Shown here: one piece after another, positions 1 through 7,940 of the stretch
How the letters are laid out: each line of letters opens with the position of its first letter
Numbering within the stretch: the stretch's first letter is position 1
Assembly: GCA_023301405.1 (NCBI GenBank)
Contig: JALZUX010000620.1
Location: 1-20,251 of the forward strand
Length of the DNA: 20,251 nucleotides
DNA from: Granulosicoccaceae bacterium
GTDB lineage: Bacteria; Pseudomonadota; Gammaproteobacteria; Granulosicoccales; Granulosicoccaceae
Reading direction: 5' to 3'
Made by a program: the position numbers and the translations under genes
The notes under the pieces: model-generated
Seen by the model: only the letters and a program-made list of their open reading frames with translations
Told to the model about the DNA's origin: nothing
The model's database searches: none

Positions 1-249
1 CGATTGAGGCGAATAGTCATTCTTCTTTAACGAAATCGATCGTAATAGCTGGCCAAAAGACCGCGCCCGCAGTAGATCATAGTTCTCGGACAGGCTCCTA
101 GGTTGTCGTCTGTGTTCTCGACGATACTTCACTTAACCATTGATTTACACGGTCTTTGGCAAGGCTAAAGAGAGGATCTATGCAACTGCCATACCCCGCT
201 GTTGCTCACCCGTTCACCTTGGCGCAATGGACGCGTTCCTCGCTCAGGC
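1..249. other. Unassigned stretch with no recognisable gene
   Basis: I read this stretch in all frames and found no coding region that looks like a real protein. The longest open stretches on the minus strand are broken by stops every 15-35 codons. On the plus strand there is only a 42-codon frame (180-308) that runs into the end of rluC. I see no tRNA, no clear terminator hairpin for rluC and no known repeat. It probably is the spacer downstream of rluC, but a short gene crossing the left window edge cannot be excluded. Confidence 0.5.
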
Positions 250-1215
250 CTAGTGGCAATTTAGTTTATCAACGATATCTAACCATTGCTCGCCTGGTTG
301 GGCGGTAAATCGAAGCATCTCATCGCCAATGCCTGATTCCGTAGCCATTGCCGGGAAGGCGATTTCAGCGGCATGCAGAAACATTCGCGATGCACCCACC
401 TTATGTGCTGCACGATTGATAGCACGATCCCCGTAGCGAGTATCACCCAGCACTGCATGTCCACTGTGCGCCGCGTGAACTCTTATCTGATGCGTACGGC
501 CGGTCTCGATCTGTATATCAACCAAACTGCAATTGCTGCCCGCTTTGCGTGGGAAAAAACGGCTTAACGCGGTTTTCCCTTGCTGTTGATCAACCACGAC
601 CATTCGCTCGCCGGATTCAGGCTGGTTTTTCAACAATGGTACATCGACGATCAGTGGCTCTCTCATTGCGCCATTCACCACTGCCAGATATTTTTTGTCG
701 ACTGCTCTAGCTCGCAGCGCGTCCTGGAAGTGAATGGACGTTGGTCTGTTCTTTGCGAGTACCAGACAACCACTGGTCTCACGATCCAAACGGTGAACTA
801 AGCTGATTGAGGTATCATCATAAATCCGGTGTATCAGATCGATCACACCAAATTTCACTCCGGTACCACCATGCACTGCCAGGCCGGCAGGTTTATTGAT
901 AACTATCCAGTGATCATTTTCTGATATCACCGATGCCTCGACGTCTTTTATGAGGCCAGCCGGCAAGTGCACGGTGGTTTCGGCGCTGACTGTCACCGGC
1001 GGAATACGTACATCATCCCCAGCCGACAACTTGAACCCAGGTTTGACACGCCCCTTGTTGACGCGCACCTGACCGGTTCGCAGCAGGCGATAAACCAGAC
1101 TCCTAGGTACTGTTTTAAGGAGGCCCATCAGGAAATTGTCTATTCGTTGCCCTGCATTTGGTGGCGGCACAACGACGTGTTGAACCTGCCGGAACTGTTC
1201 GTCAGGAGGAAGCAT
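250..1215 (-). CDS. rluC: 23S rRNA pseudouridine synthase C (RluC)
   Basis: This enzyme isomerises specific uridines of 23S rRNA to pseudouridine; in E. coli RluC acts on positions 955, 2504 and 2580. The 321-residue product is close to the usual length of about 319. An S4-type RNA-binding domain lies at about residues 20-80 (RIDNFLMGLL, then LVYRLLRTGQVRVNKGRVKP). The catalytic RsuA/RluA-type domain follows, with the motif HRLDRETSG at 141-149. Its aspartate, D144, is the catalytic residue and has the same number as in E. coli. A later conserved segment, ETGRTHQIRVHA, is also present. The start is an ATG with only a weak ribosome-binding site, but the N-terminal length fits the family. The gene is divergent from rne, an arrangement also found in E. 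coli, which supports the assignment. No strong terminator is visible downstream. Confidence 0.96.
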   Translation of the reverse strand: MLPPDEQFRQVQHVVVPPPNAGQRIDNFLMGLLKTVPRSLVYRLLRTGQVRVNKGRVKPGFKLSAGDDVRIPPVTVSAETTVHLPAGLIKDVEASVISENDHWIVINKPAGLAVHGGTGVKFGVIDLIHRIYDDTSISLVHRLDRETSGCLVLAKNRPTSIHFQDALRARAVDKKYLAVVNGAMREPLIVDVPLLKNQPESGERMVVVDQQQGKTALSRFFPRKAGSNCSLVDIQIETGRTHQIRVHAAHSGHAVLGDTRYGDRAINRAAHKVGASRMFLHAAEIAFPAMATESGIGDEMLRFTAQPGEQWLDIVDKLNCH

Positions 1216-1238
1216 GGTGAGAAATTCAATAGTCAGAT

Positions 1239-1267
1239 TTGAAGGGAACCCAGTTGGCTGCTATATT
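1239..1267 (+). promoter_or_regulatory. Putative sigma70 promoter of rne
   Basis: A -35 box TTGAAG (1239-1244) is followed by a 17-base spacer and a -10 box TATATT (1262-1267). These match the consensus at four and five of six positions. Transcription would start near 1274, giving rne a leader of about 440 bases. This is a reading of consensus only; no start site is known here. Confidence 0.5.
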
Positions 1268-1273
1268 ACATGC

Positions 1274-1714
1274 AAGGGTTGGACATATGTCTTAATTTTA
1301 GAGTCCATCTCGAAGAACCAAAATTCGCTGCCCGAGCCTCTCATCTAGCGGTGCCTTTCTTAGGCGCCCCTAATTGTGGAAAAAAGGATCTCGTGCAGCT
1401 ACATCATCTCTCGTTCGACGATTCACAGCGCTCAAAGTCAATCAAACTTTGCACCGACTGACTCTTGCCACAGCAAACACACAGCTGCAGGCGAAGTGAA
1501 AGCGGCAGCCATATTTCTACAGAACGAGCTTCTAGGTAACAACAAAAGTAGTTCGGCACCAATAACAAGACGGACAAACATGCTGACATGCAGTTAGTAA
1601 CTAACATGAAGGGATCCACCTATCACATAGCGTGTGAATCACACGAGGGTAAGGAACGCATCAGCTAGTCCCATTGAAAAAGAGTGCCGTCCACACAACC
1701 GGACGAAAACCTCA
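1274..1714 (+). promoter_or_regulatory. Probable long 5' leader of rne
   Basis: This stretch of about 440 bases between the putative rne promoter and the rne start has no convincing gene; the open frames in it have no family features. It contains several short inverted repeats: GCTGC (1484-1488) with GCAGC (1505-1509), GTTAG (1593-1597) with CTAAC (1601-1605), and CGTGTG (1631-1636) with CACACG (1640-1645). In E. coli the rne mRNA has a 361-base leader whose hairpins let RNase E cut and autoregulate its own message. A similar role here is inference from position and length; I have not aligned the hairpins. Part of this stretch must also hold the promoter of rluC on the other strand, which I could not place. 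Confidence 0.45.
1631..1645 (+). promoter_or_regulatory. Perfect hairpin in the rne leader
   Basis: CGTGTG and CACACG form a perfect 6-bp stem with a three-base AAT loop, 69 bases before the rne start codon. There is no T-run after it, so it is not a terminator. A role in RNase E autoregulation or in shaping the ribosome-loading region is possible but unproven. Confidence 0.4.
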
Positions 1715-4700
1715 ATGAAACGAATGCTTGTAAACGCCACTCAACCCGAAGAACTTCGCGTTGCCATAGTGGACGGGCAAAAGCTAGACAACCTTGACAT
1801 AGAGAACAAAACAAGAGAACAGAAAAAAGCAAACATTTATAAGGCAAAAATCACCCGCGTAGAGCCAAGCCTTGAGGCTGTTTTCGTTGACTACGGCGCT
1901 GATCGCCACGGGTTTCTTCCATTTAAAGAAGTTGCCAAAGAATTCCTGTCTGAATCTGCCATGAAAGATGGCGGCCGGCCAAACGTAAAGGCTGGTATTC
2001 GCGAAGGCCAGGAAATACTGGTTCAGGTGGAAAAAGAAGAACGCGGCAACAAAGGTGCGGCGCTGACTACATTTGTAAGTCTTGCCGGTCGTTTTTTAGT
2101 ACTGATGCCTAATAACCCTCGCGCTGGCGGAGTATCCCGGAGGATCGAGGGGGAAGAACGAAGTGAACTAAAGTCGGCCATGAACGAGCTGGTCATTCCT
2201 GAAGGAATGGGGATAATCGTACGCACAGCTGGCGTCGGTCGAACTGCAGTTGAGCTTCAATGGGATCTGGATTATCAGATCAAAATCTGGGAAGCCATTC
2301 TTGCCGCCGGCAAAGAAGCGAAAACCAGCACTCTCATCTACCAGGAAAGCAACGTCATTGTTCGCGCATTGCGTGATTACTTCCGTGGCGATATCGGCGA
2401 AATCCTGATTGATGAAGAATCAGTCTTTCAGCAAGCCAAAACGTTCATGTCACAGTACATGCCTCATTATATCCGCAAGCTCAAGTTGTACACTGACGAC
2501 GTGCCGTTGTTCAATCGCTACCAGATTGAGGGCCAGATTGAGTCCGCTTATCAACGTGAAGTAAGGCTTCCGTCAGGCGGGGCTCTAGTCATCGATCACA
2601 CAGAAGCACTTATCTCGATCGACATAAACTCTGCTCGCGCCACCAAAGGAGCAGACATCGAAGAAACCGCCACCAATACAAATATGGAAGCCTGCGAAGA
2701 AATTGGTCGCCAGTTGCGCTTACGTGATTTGGGTGGACTGATCGTGATCGATTTCATCGACATGATGGCACCAAAGAACCAAAAACTCGTTGAAAATGCA
2801 CTTCGAGAAGTCGCTAAGCTTGACCGTGCCCGGGTTCAGATCGGACGTATATCCCGCTTTGGCCTGATGGAAATGTCGCGCCAACGTCTACGCCCATCGC
2901 TTGGTGAAACCAGCGAAATTGTCTGCCCACGCTGTGTTGGCCAAGGCACAATTCGCACGGTTGAATCCCTCGCCTTGCAACTGTTGCGTTTGCTGGAAGA
3001 AGAAACACTAAAAGAAAATACTGATCGCGTACTCATCAAAATGCCAGTACCAGTTGCCACTTACATGCTAAACGAAAAGCGCGATGCGATTCGAGAGATC
3101 GAAGAACGCAATCATGCGGTAGCGCTGTTGGTCCCGGACCATAATCTGGATACCCCACACTACGAAATCGAGCGCATTCGCTCCAATGAAACCGATCACG
3201 CCTCTCATTTGCTTGGCACCCATGAGCTAGTCACCACTCCAACAACCACTTACACCCCGGCGAAAGACAAGGCCGACATTATGCAAGCAGCCGATGCCGC
3301 AGCCGTGCAAGGAGTAGAACCAATGACTCCAATCCCCACGCCTGCGCCAAAAGCTGCAGCGATCGTCGCCAAACCTGGATTGATTAGTCGGTTTCTTGGA
3401 ATTTTTAGTGGCAAGGAAGAAGTCCAACAAACCACTGAAGAAAAACCACAAAGAAAACAAAACAACAACCGCGGACAAAACAACAATCGGAACAACAGCC
3501 GTGGCCGAGGCCGTCGCGACCAAAACCAGAATCGCAACAATACCAACAACAAGCAAACAGCCAAGCCAGAGCAGTCCCGCAATGCCGATAAGTCTGCCCA
3601 GACCGACGACAACCAACAACAACAGCAGCAGAAAGGCCAACGGAATAACAACAATCGTCGTCAGCGCAACAACAATCAGTCAGGCCGAAATCAACAGCAG
3701 TCGCAAGCAAATAACGCCGCCACCGGGCAAACTGACAGCCAGCAAGAAAAACAAACCGCGCCTAACAACCGCAACCAACAGCAGCGAAACCAACGATCAA
3801 ATCAACCAAAACGCGATAATCAAAGATCACAAGAGCCCAATAAGCAAGAGTCTCGCTCGCAGAACGACAAAGGTGACACAGCAACAGCGAGTCAAAGCCC
3901 GGCTAACGCCAACAATGATCAAACCGCACAGGCCAATGACCAGACCAATAATCGATCATCTGGCAATAGATCAGGAAGACAGGCAAACAGGGGCCGCAAC
4001 AACGAAAGAACATCAAGAAGCACACAAGCCGAAAATGTTGACAGCAGTGTAGATTCGCCAGCTTCAAGCGAAAACAGCAGGCCTCAGGCAGCGACCCACC
4101 AGAATCACACAACAACTTCGGAAAACACAAGTCCAACGCGTACTGCAGATACAGCCTCGGCCACCACAAGCCAGGCAACAGTAGAAAATAACCGCCCTGC
4201 TCCACCGGCCACGCCAACCCCTGATACTCAAGCGGCAGAATCGGCTAGCCACTCAAGCCCGACCAAAGAAGCAACGACCAACGACACTCAAGCCGATGCT
4301 ACATCGACAGACAACGGCGCCGATAACACCACAAACCAAGCAAAAAGTTCAAGCAACCGTGGACCGCGCAGTCGCAACAACAGACGGCGACGAAAGCCGG
4401 CACAAGCATCTGCTGATGGCAACAACAGCTCAGAACAGCCACAAGCACCGCTTCAGCAGCCATCACAACAGTCAGCACAGCCAGCGCCTGTAAATACGGC
4501 AAGTGCACCGTCTGAAAAGCCCGACACCGTAAGCCAAAGCAAGCCGGCTCAACAAGCTTCGTCGACTCCTGCTTCCGCTCAACAACGCTCAGCCCCGGAA
4601 AATAAAGAACACGGCACAGGAACTCAGTCAGCTCAACAAGCTTCGCCGACTGGTGCTTCCGCTCAACGGCGCCCAACTCCGGAAAATAAACAAAACAGCA

Positions 4701-5308
4701 CAGGGGCTCAATCAACACAAGTGGCCTCATCGGCGCCTGCTTCCACCCAGCGACGCCCGGCGCCGGAAAATAAAGACAACGGCCCAGGAACTCAACCAAC
4801 ACAAGTCGCCTCATCTACTCCTGCTTCCACCCAGCGACGCCCGGTGCCGGAAAATAAAGACAACAGTGCAGGAACTCAAGCAGCTAAAGCGGCCCCTGCA
4901 AATGCTGGCAACGTGCAGTCACTAAGCCCCACCAAGCGCTCTGAACCTTCAATGCAACAAGTCGTATCAAAACAAGCGTCAGTGGCACCAGTCGCGTCTA
5001 AACCGCCAAGACCGACTCATGTTCAAGCCAACGAAAATCAGAACCGTGGAAATCAAGCAGCGAATAAGCCCAAACCAGCGGCCAACCTGCAGCAAGTCGA
5101 AACCGCGGGTCATTCAGAACCCACAGCAAACGTTTCTGCCGTCCAGCCAAGCCAACTTAAAAGCTCGGTGCGCTCACTGGCCTCTGATTCAAAACCGACT
5201 CAGAAACCTGCCGCCCTGAGCAATCAACCTGTAGTGGCACCGGCCCCAAAACCAGCCGCTCCTTCAGCACCATTGCAGAAAGTGGAGACAAAAAAGCCTG
5301 TAGATTGA
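1715..5308 (+). CDS. rne: Ribonuclease E with a long Q/N-rich C-terminal scaffold
   Basis: RNase E is the single-strand endoribonuclease that starts most mRNA decay and processes rRNA and tRNA precursors; it also organises the degradosome at the inner membrane. The start ATG is chosen because [21 protein letters not shown] matches the E. coli N-terminus; the frame is open further upstream to 1634, but that part is unlike the family. The catalytic half (residues 1 to about 510) has an S1 domain (about 37-120), a 5'-sensor segment VRTAGVGR (R170), the metal-binding D303 and D346, and the zinc-link CPRC at C404/C407. Residues 555-566 ([12 protein letters not shown]) look like the amphipathic membrane-binding helix. 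The rest, to residue 1197, is low-complexity and rich in N, Q, R, S, T, A and P. It has arginine-rich patches at about 575-595 and 882-893 and a four-copy repeat at 946-1057. The whole protein is longer than E. coli RNase E (1061 residues). The ribosome-binding site is poor. Confidence 0.97.
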   Translation: MKRMLVNATQPEELRVAIVDGQKLDNLDIENKTREQKKANIYKAKITRVEPSLEAVFVDYGADRHGFLPFKEVAKEFLSESAMKDGGRPNVKAGIREGQEILVQVEKEERGNKGAALTTFVSLAGRFLVLMPNNPRAGGVSRRIEGEERSELKSAMNELVIPEGMGIIVRTAGVGRTAVELQWDLDYQIKIWEAILAAGKEAKTSTLIYQESNVIVRALRDYFRGDIGEILIDEESVFQQAKTFMSQYMPHYIRKLKLYTDDVPLFNRYQIEGQIESAYQREVRLPSGGALVIDHTEALISIDINSARATKGADIEETATNTNMEACEEIGRQLRLRDLGGLIVIDFIDMMAPKNQKLVENALREVAKLDRARVQIGRISRFGLMEMSRQRLRPSLGETSEIVCPRCVGQGTIRTVESLALQLLRLLEEETLKENTDRVLIKMPVPVATYMLNEKRDAIREIEERNHAVALLVPDHNLDTPHYEIERIRSNETDHASHLLGTHELVTTPTTTYTPAKDKADIMQAADAAAVQGVEPMTPIPTPAPKAAAIVAKPGLISRFLGIFSGKEEVQQTTEEKPQRKQNNNRGQNNNRNNSRGRGRRDQNQNRNNTNNKQTAKPEQSRNADKSAQTDDNQQQQQQKGQRNNNNRRQRNNNQSGRNQQQSQANNAATGQTDSQQEKQTAPNNRNQQQRNQRSNQPKRDNQRSQEPNKQESRSQNDKGDTATASQSPANANNDQTAQANDQTNNRSSGNRSGRQANRGRNNERTSRSTQAENVDSSVDSPASSENSRPQAATHQNHTTTSENTSPTRTADTASATTSQATVENNRPAPPATPTPDTQAAESASHSSPTKEATTNDTQADATSTDNGADNTTNQAKSSSNRGPRSRNNRRRRKPAQASADGNNSSEQPQAPLQQPSQQSAQPAPVNTASAPSEKPDTVSQSKPAQQASSTPASAQQRSAPENKEHGTGTQSAQQASPTGASAQRRPTPENKQNSTGAQSTQVASSAPASTQRRPAPENKDNGPGTQPTQVASSTPASTQRRPVPENKDNSAGTQAAKAAPANAGNVQSLSPTKRSEPSMQQVVSKQASVAPVASKPPRPTHVQANENQNRGNQAANKPKPAANLQQVETAGHSEPTANVSAVQPSQLKSSVRSLASDSKPTQKPAALSNQPVVAPAPKPAAPSAPLQKVETKKPVD
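4550..4885 (+). repeat. Four in-frame tandem repeats of 84 bp (28 residues) in rne
   Basis: Four copies start at 4550, 4634, 4718 and 4802, and each is exactly 84 bases. The encoded unit has the plan Q-x-A-S-x-x-x-A-S-x-Q-x-R-x-x-P-E-N-K, followed by a G/T/Q-rich part. The PENK core and the GGAAAATAAA DNA core recur at exactly 84-base steps. Copies 3 and 4 are nearly the same at the DNA level, while copy 1 is the most diverged, which suggests growth of the array towards its 3' end. It lies wholly inside the disordered C-terminal part of RNase E. Confidence 0.93.
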
Positions 5309-5337
5309 TGCGCGAGCCAGGTTAGTCAAAGAAGCTT

Positions 5338-5365
5338 AAAACGGCGCCTCGGGCGCCGTTTTTTT
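5338..5365 (+). terminator. Rho-independent terminator of rne, possibly bidirectional
   Basis: The stem ACGGCGCC (5341-5348) pairs perfectly with GGCGCCGT (5352-5359) across the loop TCG. It is preceded by an A-run and followed by seven T (5359-5365). It lies 29 bases after the rne stop and only a few bases beyond the guaD stop on the other strand. On the minus strand the tail is only three or four T, so termination of the xdhC-guaD transcript is probably weaker. Confidence 0.93.
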
Positions 5366-5369
5366 GCTA

Positions 5370-6677
5370 TCAATCACCCCGTTGATACGCTTTCTCACCC
5401 ATTAAATGAGTGGCCAGCGTACATCGGTCATCGCCCAGCACCATGACTGCAAACAACTTCTCTTCGAAAGTAGCGGCACACTCTATACGTCGCGCTAATA
5501 GTTCTGTGGCCTGCATATCCACAATAGTAAAATCGGCTTCCTTACCGATGGCAAAATTACCGATACTGTGGTCCATTGAGACAGCTTTTGCACCGCCAAG
5601 AGTCAGTTCATAAAATAACTGTACGGGTGTTACTGGATTTCCACCAAGCTGCGCAACTTTATAGGCTTCATCTGCAGTGCGTAGCATACTGAAACTGGTC
5701 CCACCACCTACGTCTGTGGCCATACCTGTTGTGACGCCCGCTTGTCTTGCCCTGTGAAGATCAAACAACCCGCTCCCCAGAAACAAATTTGAGGTCGGGC
5801 AAAAAGCAGCTGTTGTGCCAGTCTCATGCATACGTGCAAGGTCTTGGTCATCAAGGTAGATGCAGTGGGCGTAAATGGCCCGTTCCCCTAACAGATCATA
5901 ACGGTCATAAACATCCAGATAACTTCTGGACCACGGAAAGAGCTCGGCAACCCATTTAACTTCTGACGGATTTTCAGCCACATGACTTTGCAAATACACC
6001 CCGTCATTGTCTTTGAATAGTCGCCCCGCGAATTCAAGCTGTTGCTCTGTTGATGTAGGAGCAAAGCGTGGTGTTACCGCGTAGTTCAGCCTTTTAACAC
6101 CGTGCCAACGCTCAATTAGCTGCTGACTTTTTTCATAGCTTTCAACCGCTGTGTCACGCAATTGTTCAGGGCAATTACGATCCATCATGACTTTACCGGC
6201 AGCGATTCTCATGTTGTATCTGCTTGCCACTGAAAATATCGCATCTACTGATTCGGGATGCACAGTGGCAAACATCATGGCGGTGGTCGTACCGTTGCGA
6301 AGCAACTCCTTGATAAAGAACTCTGCCGCTTTTCGGGCATGCTCACTATCAGAAAACTTTTGCTCGGCCGGAAAAGTATATTTTTCAAGCCATTCAAGTA
6401 ATTGCGAGCCGTGGCTGGCAATTATATCTGTTTGCGGATAATGCAGGTGTGTATCAATAAAGCCCGGCACGATCAGTCGACCAGTATAATCTTCAACACT
6501 CAGTTGCTGGTATTCATCCTGCTGCAAAAGCTCAACAGCATCACCAAGCGCTTTGACTCGACCGTCGCACACCACCATTAGCCCATCTTCAAACACCTGC
6601 AGCGCACGACTGCCGTGAAGCCACGGGTCATCGATGAAGTGCGCAATCGTGCCGCGGAATAACTTAGTTTCAATCAT
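5370..6677 (-). CDS. guaD: Guanine deaminase
   Basis: This is a zinc-dependent amidohydrolase that converts guanine to xanthine and ammonia in purine catabolism and salvage. Its 435 residues are near the E. coli GuaD length of 439. The metal ligands can be seen in order: H77 and H79 in PGFIDTHLHYPQ, H232 in SHVAEN with the catalytic E235, H271 in YAHCIY, and D322 in MATDVGGG. R204 in PRFAP fits the guanine-binding arginine of the family. The start lies 8 bases after the xdhC stop, so the two are very likely co-transcribed and work in sequence: guanine to xanthine here, then xanthine oxidation by a dehydrogenase that needs XdhC. The stop lies next to the shared terminator with rne. No strong ribosome-binding site is seen at the start, which fits translational coupling. 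Confidence 0.95.
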   Translation of the reverse strand: MIETKLFRGTIAHFIDDPWLHGSRALQVFEDGLMVVCDGRVKALGDAVELLQQDEYQQLSVEDYTGRLIVPGFIDTHLHYPQTDIIASHGSQLLEWLEKYTFPAEQKFSDSEHARKAAEFFIKELLRNGTTTAMMFATVHPESVDAIFSVASRYNMRIAAGKVMMDRNCPEQLRDTAVESYEKSQQLIERWHGVKRLNYAVTPRFAPTSTEQQLEFAGRLFKDNDGVYLQSHVAENPSEVKWVAELFPWSRSYLDVYDRYDLLGERAIYAHCIYLDDQDLARMHETGTTAAFCPTSNLFLGSGLFDLHRARQAGVTTGMATDVGGGTSFSMLRTADEAYKVAQLGGNPVTPVQLFYELTLGGAKAVSMDHSIGNFAIGKEADFTIVDMQATELLARRIECAATFEEKLFAVMVLGDDRCTLATHLMGEKAYQRGD

Positions 6678-6685
6678 GCTAAATG

Positions 6686-7666
6686 CTACGTCTGTTTATA
6701 ATTTTCAGACTCCCAAAGCATCAACAGCTGGGCTGCGACACCAACCGCAATAGCTTCTGGGAAGTTTGAACGAATACCCTCTATACCGATAGGGCAACAC
6801 AGGCGATCGACCCAAACTGGCTCAACCCCTCTGTATGCAAGCCTTCTTCTGAAGGTAGTGCGCTTTGTCTGTGAGCCTATTAACCCTAAAAAGGAGAAGC
6901 GTTTTTTTTCCAACACAGACCGACAGATATCAAAGTCTGTCGAGTGGCTATGAGTCATCACAATAAACCAGGCGTCATCGGCAGCATTAGTTACCTCGTC
7001 GGCGGGGCAATCAGTCAGCACAGCACTAACACGGCGTGGAAGTATTGCTGGAAATATTTCAGCGCGCTCATCAACCCAGATAATATCGCAAGCTAACAAT
7101 GTGAGCTGTGCAATCAACGCTTCACCAACGTGCCCGGCGCCAAACAAGAAAACCACTGGATCGGCAGATGCTAACTTGTCGCAGGCCCACGTTTCGCCTT
7201 CATGTTCCGCTATGGTAAAGCACTCGTTCGCCGGAGCTTGGCCCAACTCAAGCAATAATTTTTCAGGGTATTCCGGTGCCCGCGCCAACCGCGCGGGCTT
7301 AGACGCCGACTGATCAATTCGACGGCAATACCAACCCTGAGCCGTGTCAGTGATCGGTGTGTTCATGTCAATGGTTTCAAACAACAGTTCCACCGAACCG
7401 CCACAGCATTGACCAAGCGCAGGTCCAAGAGCAAATTTTTGTCGGTGCGGAAGAATTGTGTTCGCCAAATGCCTGTCACGAGCAACCCTGACGGCCGAGA
7501 ATTCAAGGTTTCCGCCGCCTATAGTTCCCTGCTGAGTGTCGGGTGTCACTAACATTCGTGCCCCCGCCTTTCTTGGCACAGACCCATTCGTTGCGACAAC
7601 GGTTATCAGCGTCACCGAAGCTGATTCCGCAAGCAAATTGTGTAGTTGTTGTATCCAGAGCGGCAT
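6686..7666 (-). CDS. xdhC: Xanthine dehydrogenase accessory protein XdhC
   Basis: XdhC binds the molybdenum cofactor, promotes its sulfuration and hands it to xanthine dehydrogenase; it is not a subunit of the mature enzyme. The 326-residue protein has the XdhC/CoxI N-terminal domain with VVATNGSVPRKAGARMLV (about 23-40), TIGGGNLEF (48-56) and the conserved GQCCGGSVELLFE at 85-97. A C-terminal Rossmann-like domain follows, with FGAGHVGEAL at about 175-184 and DERAEIFP near 199. The cysteines C87 and C88 are in the family's cofactor-binding motif. The start is an ATG with GAGG directly before it, which is too close for a normal ribosome-binding site, but the N-terminal length matches the family and no better start is in frame. 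It is the first gene of an xdhC-guaD unit. xdhA and xdhB are not beside it, which is unusual. Confidence 0.93.
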   Translation of the reverse strand: MPLWIQQLHNLLAESASVTLITVVATNGSVPRKAGARMLVTPDTQQGTIGGGNLEFSAVRVARDRHLANTILPHRQKFALGPALGQCCGGSVELLFETIDMNTPITDTAQGWYCRRIDQSASKPARLARAPEYPEKLLLELGQAPANECFTIAEHEGETWACDKLASADPVVFLFGAGHVGEALIAQLTLLACDIIWVDERAEIFPAILPRRVSAVLTDCPADEVTNAADDAWFIVMTHSHSTDFDICRSVLEKKRFSFLGLIGSQTKRTTFRRRLAYRGVEPVWVDRLCCPIGIEGIRSNFPEAIAVGVAAQLLMLWESENYKQT

Positions 7667-7864
7667 CCTCTAAGGATAGCGAATAACAGACAAACATAGT
7701 TCCTCAATCAGAAGTTTTACCAATTATTCATCCTGTTAGTTGCGCCCGATTTTCGCTATCCAGTCACACGATGGAACGTTTTATGCTGCTCTTACGGCCG
7801 GTTTCTGCGACACAGCAGACATCTTCAACACAGGCCGTTAATCGCCACTGCGACACGGGTTGTA

Positions 7865-7876
7865 TTGACGTATCAA
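7865..7876. promoter_or_regulatory. Short dyad TTGACGTATCAA upstream of the pel promoter
   Basis: The arms TTGA and TCAA flank CGTA, four bases before the putative -35 box of the pel operon. The string ATTGACGT at 7864-7871 recalls, from memory, the TTGAC core of the FleQ boxes in the Pseudomonas aeruginosa pel promoter. The site is short and the likeness is weak, so this is only a candidate operator. Confidence 0.2.
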
Positions 7877-7880
7877 ACTC

Positions 7881-7909
7881 ATGACAGGGTCACGGGTTGG
7901 AACCATATT
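7881..7909 (+). promoter_or_regulatory. Putative sigma70 promoter of the pel operon
   Basis: A -35-like ATGACA (7881-7886, five of six consensus positions) is followed by a 17-base spacer and CATATT (7904-7909, four of six) before a T-run. Transcription would start near 7916, about 25 bases before the pelC ATG. The rest of the 274-base gap to xdhC has a small hairpin (TCTGC 7804-7808 with GCAGA 7815-7819) and must also hold the xdhC promoter. I saw no sigma54-type site. Confidence 0.35.
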
Positions 7910-7940
7910 TTTTTACTTGGAATCGAATCGGAACTTGAAC

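Noticed and set aside
180..308. A 42-codon plus-strand frame with AGAGAGG a few bases upstream
   Set aside because: The ribosome-binding site looks fair, but the peptide has no recognisable feature and its second half is antisense to the end of rluC. Not enough to call a gene.
1632..1643. TGTGA and TCACA next to each other, resembling a CRP site
   Set aside because: The two half-sites share bases and lack the six-base spacer of a CRP site. A hairpin explains the symmetry better.
1634..1714. Upstream GTG start that would add 27 residues to RNase E
   Set aside because: The frame is open, but the added residues are unlike any RNase E N-terminus. The start at 1715 gives the family N-terminus and E. 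coli numbering for the catalytic residues. The GTG also sits inside the perfect hairpin at 1631-1645.
3227..4814. Several long open frames on both strands overlapping the rne tail (for example 3227-3640, 3396-4052 and 4299-4814)
   Set aside because: They arise from the biased A- and C-rich codons of the RNase E tail. Their products are skewed (L/C/V-rich or T/K-rich) without domains, and the RNase E frame is plainly the real one.
4550..4885. CRISPR-like regular repeats
   Set aside because: The whole 84-base unit is repeated without unique spacers and stays in the rne reading frame, so it is a protein repeat.
7881..7940. Earlier ATG for pelC
   Set aside because: It would place 20 residues before a clean lipoprotein signal peptide, and the stretch overlaps the putative promoter. 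The ATG at 7941 is better.
5370..7940. A functional link between guanine deaminase and c-di-GMP-controlled Pel synthesis through guanine nucleotide turnover
   Set aside because: The genes are divergent neighbours only, and nothing in the sequence ties free guanine breakdown to c-di-GMP signalling. I treat the closeness as chance.
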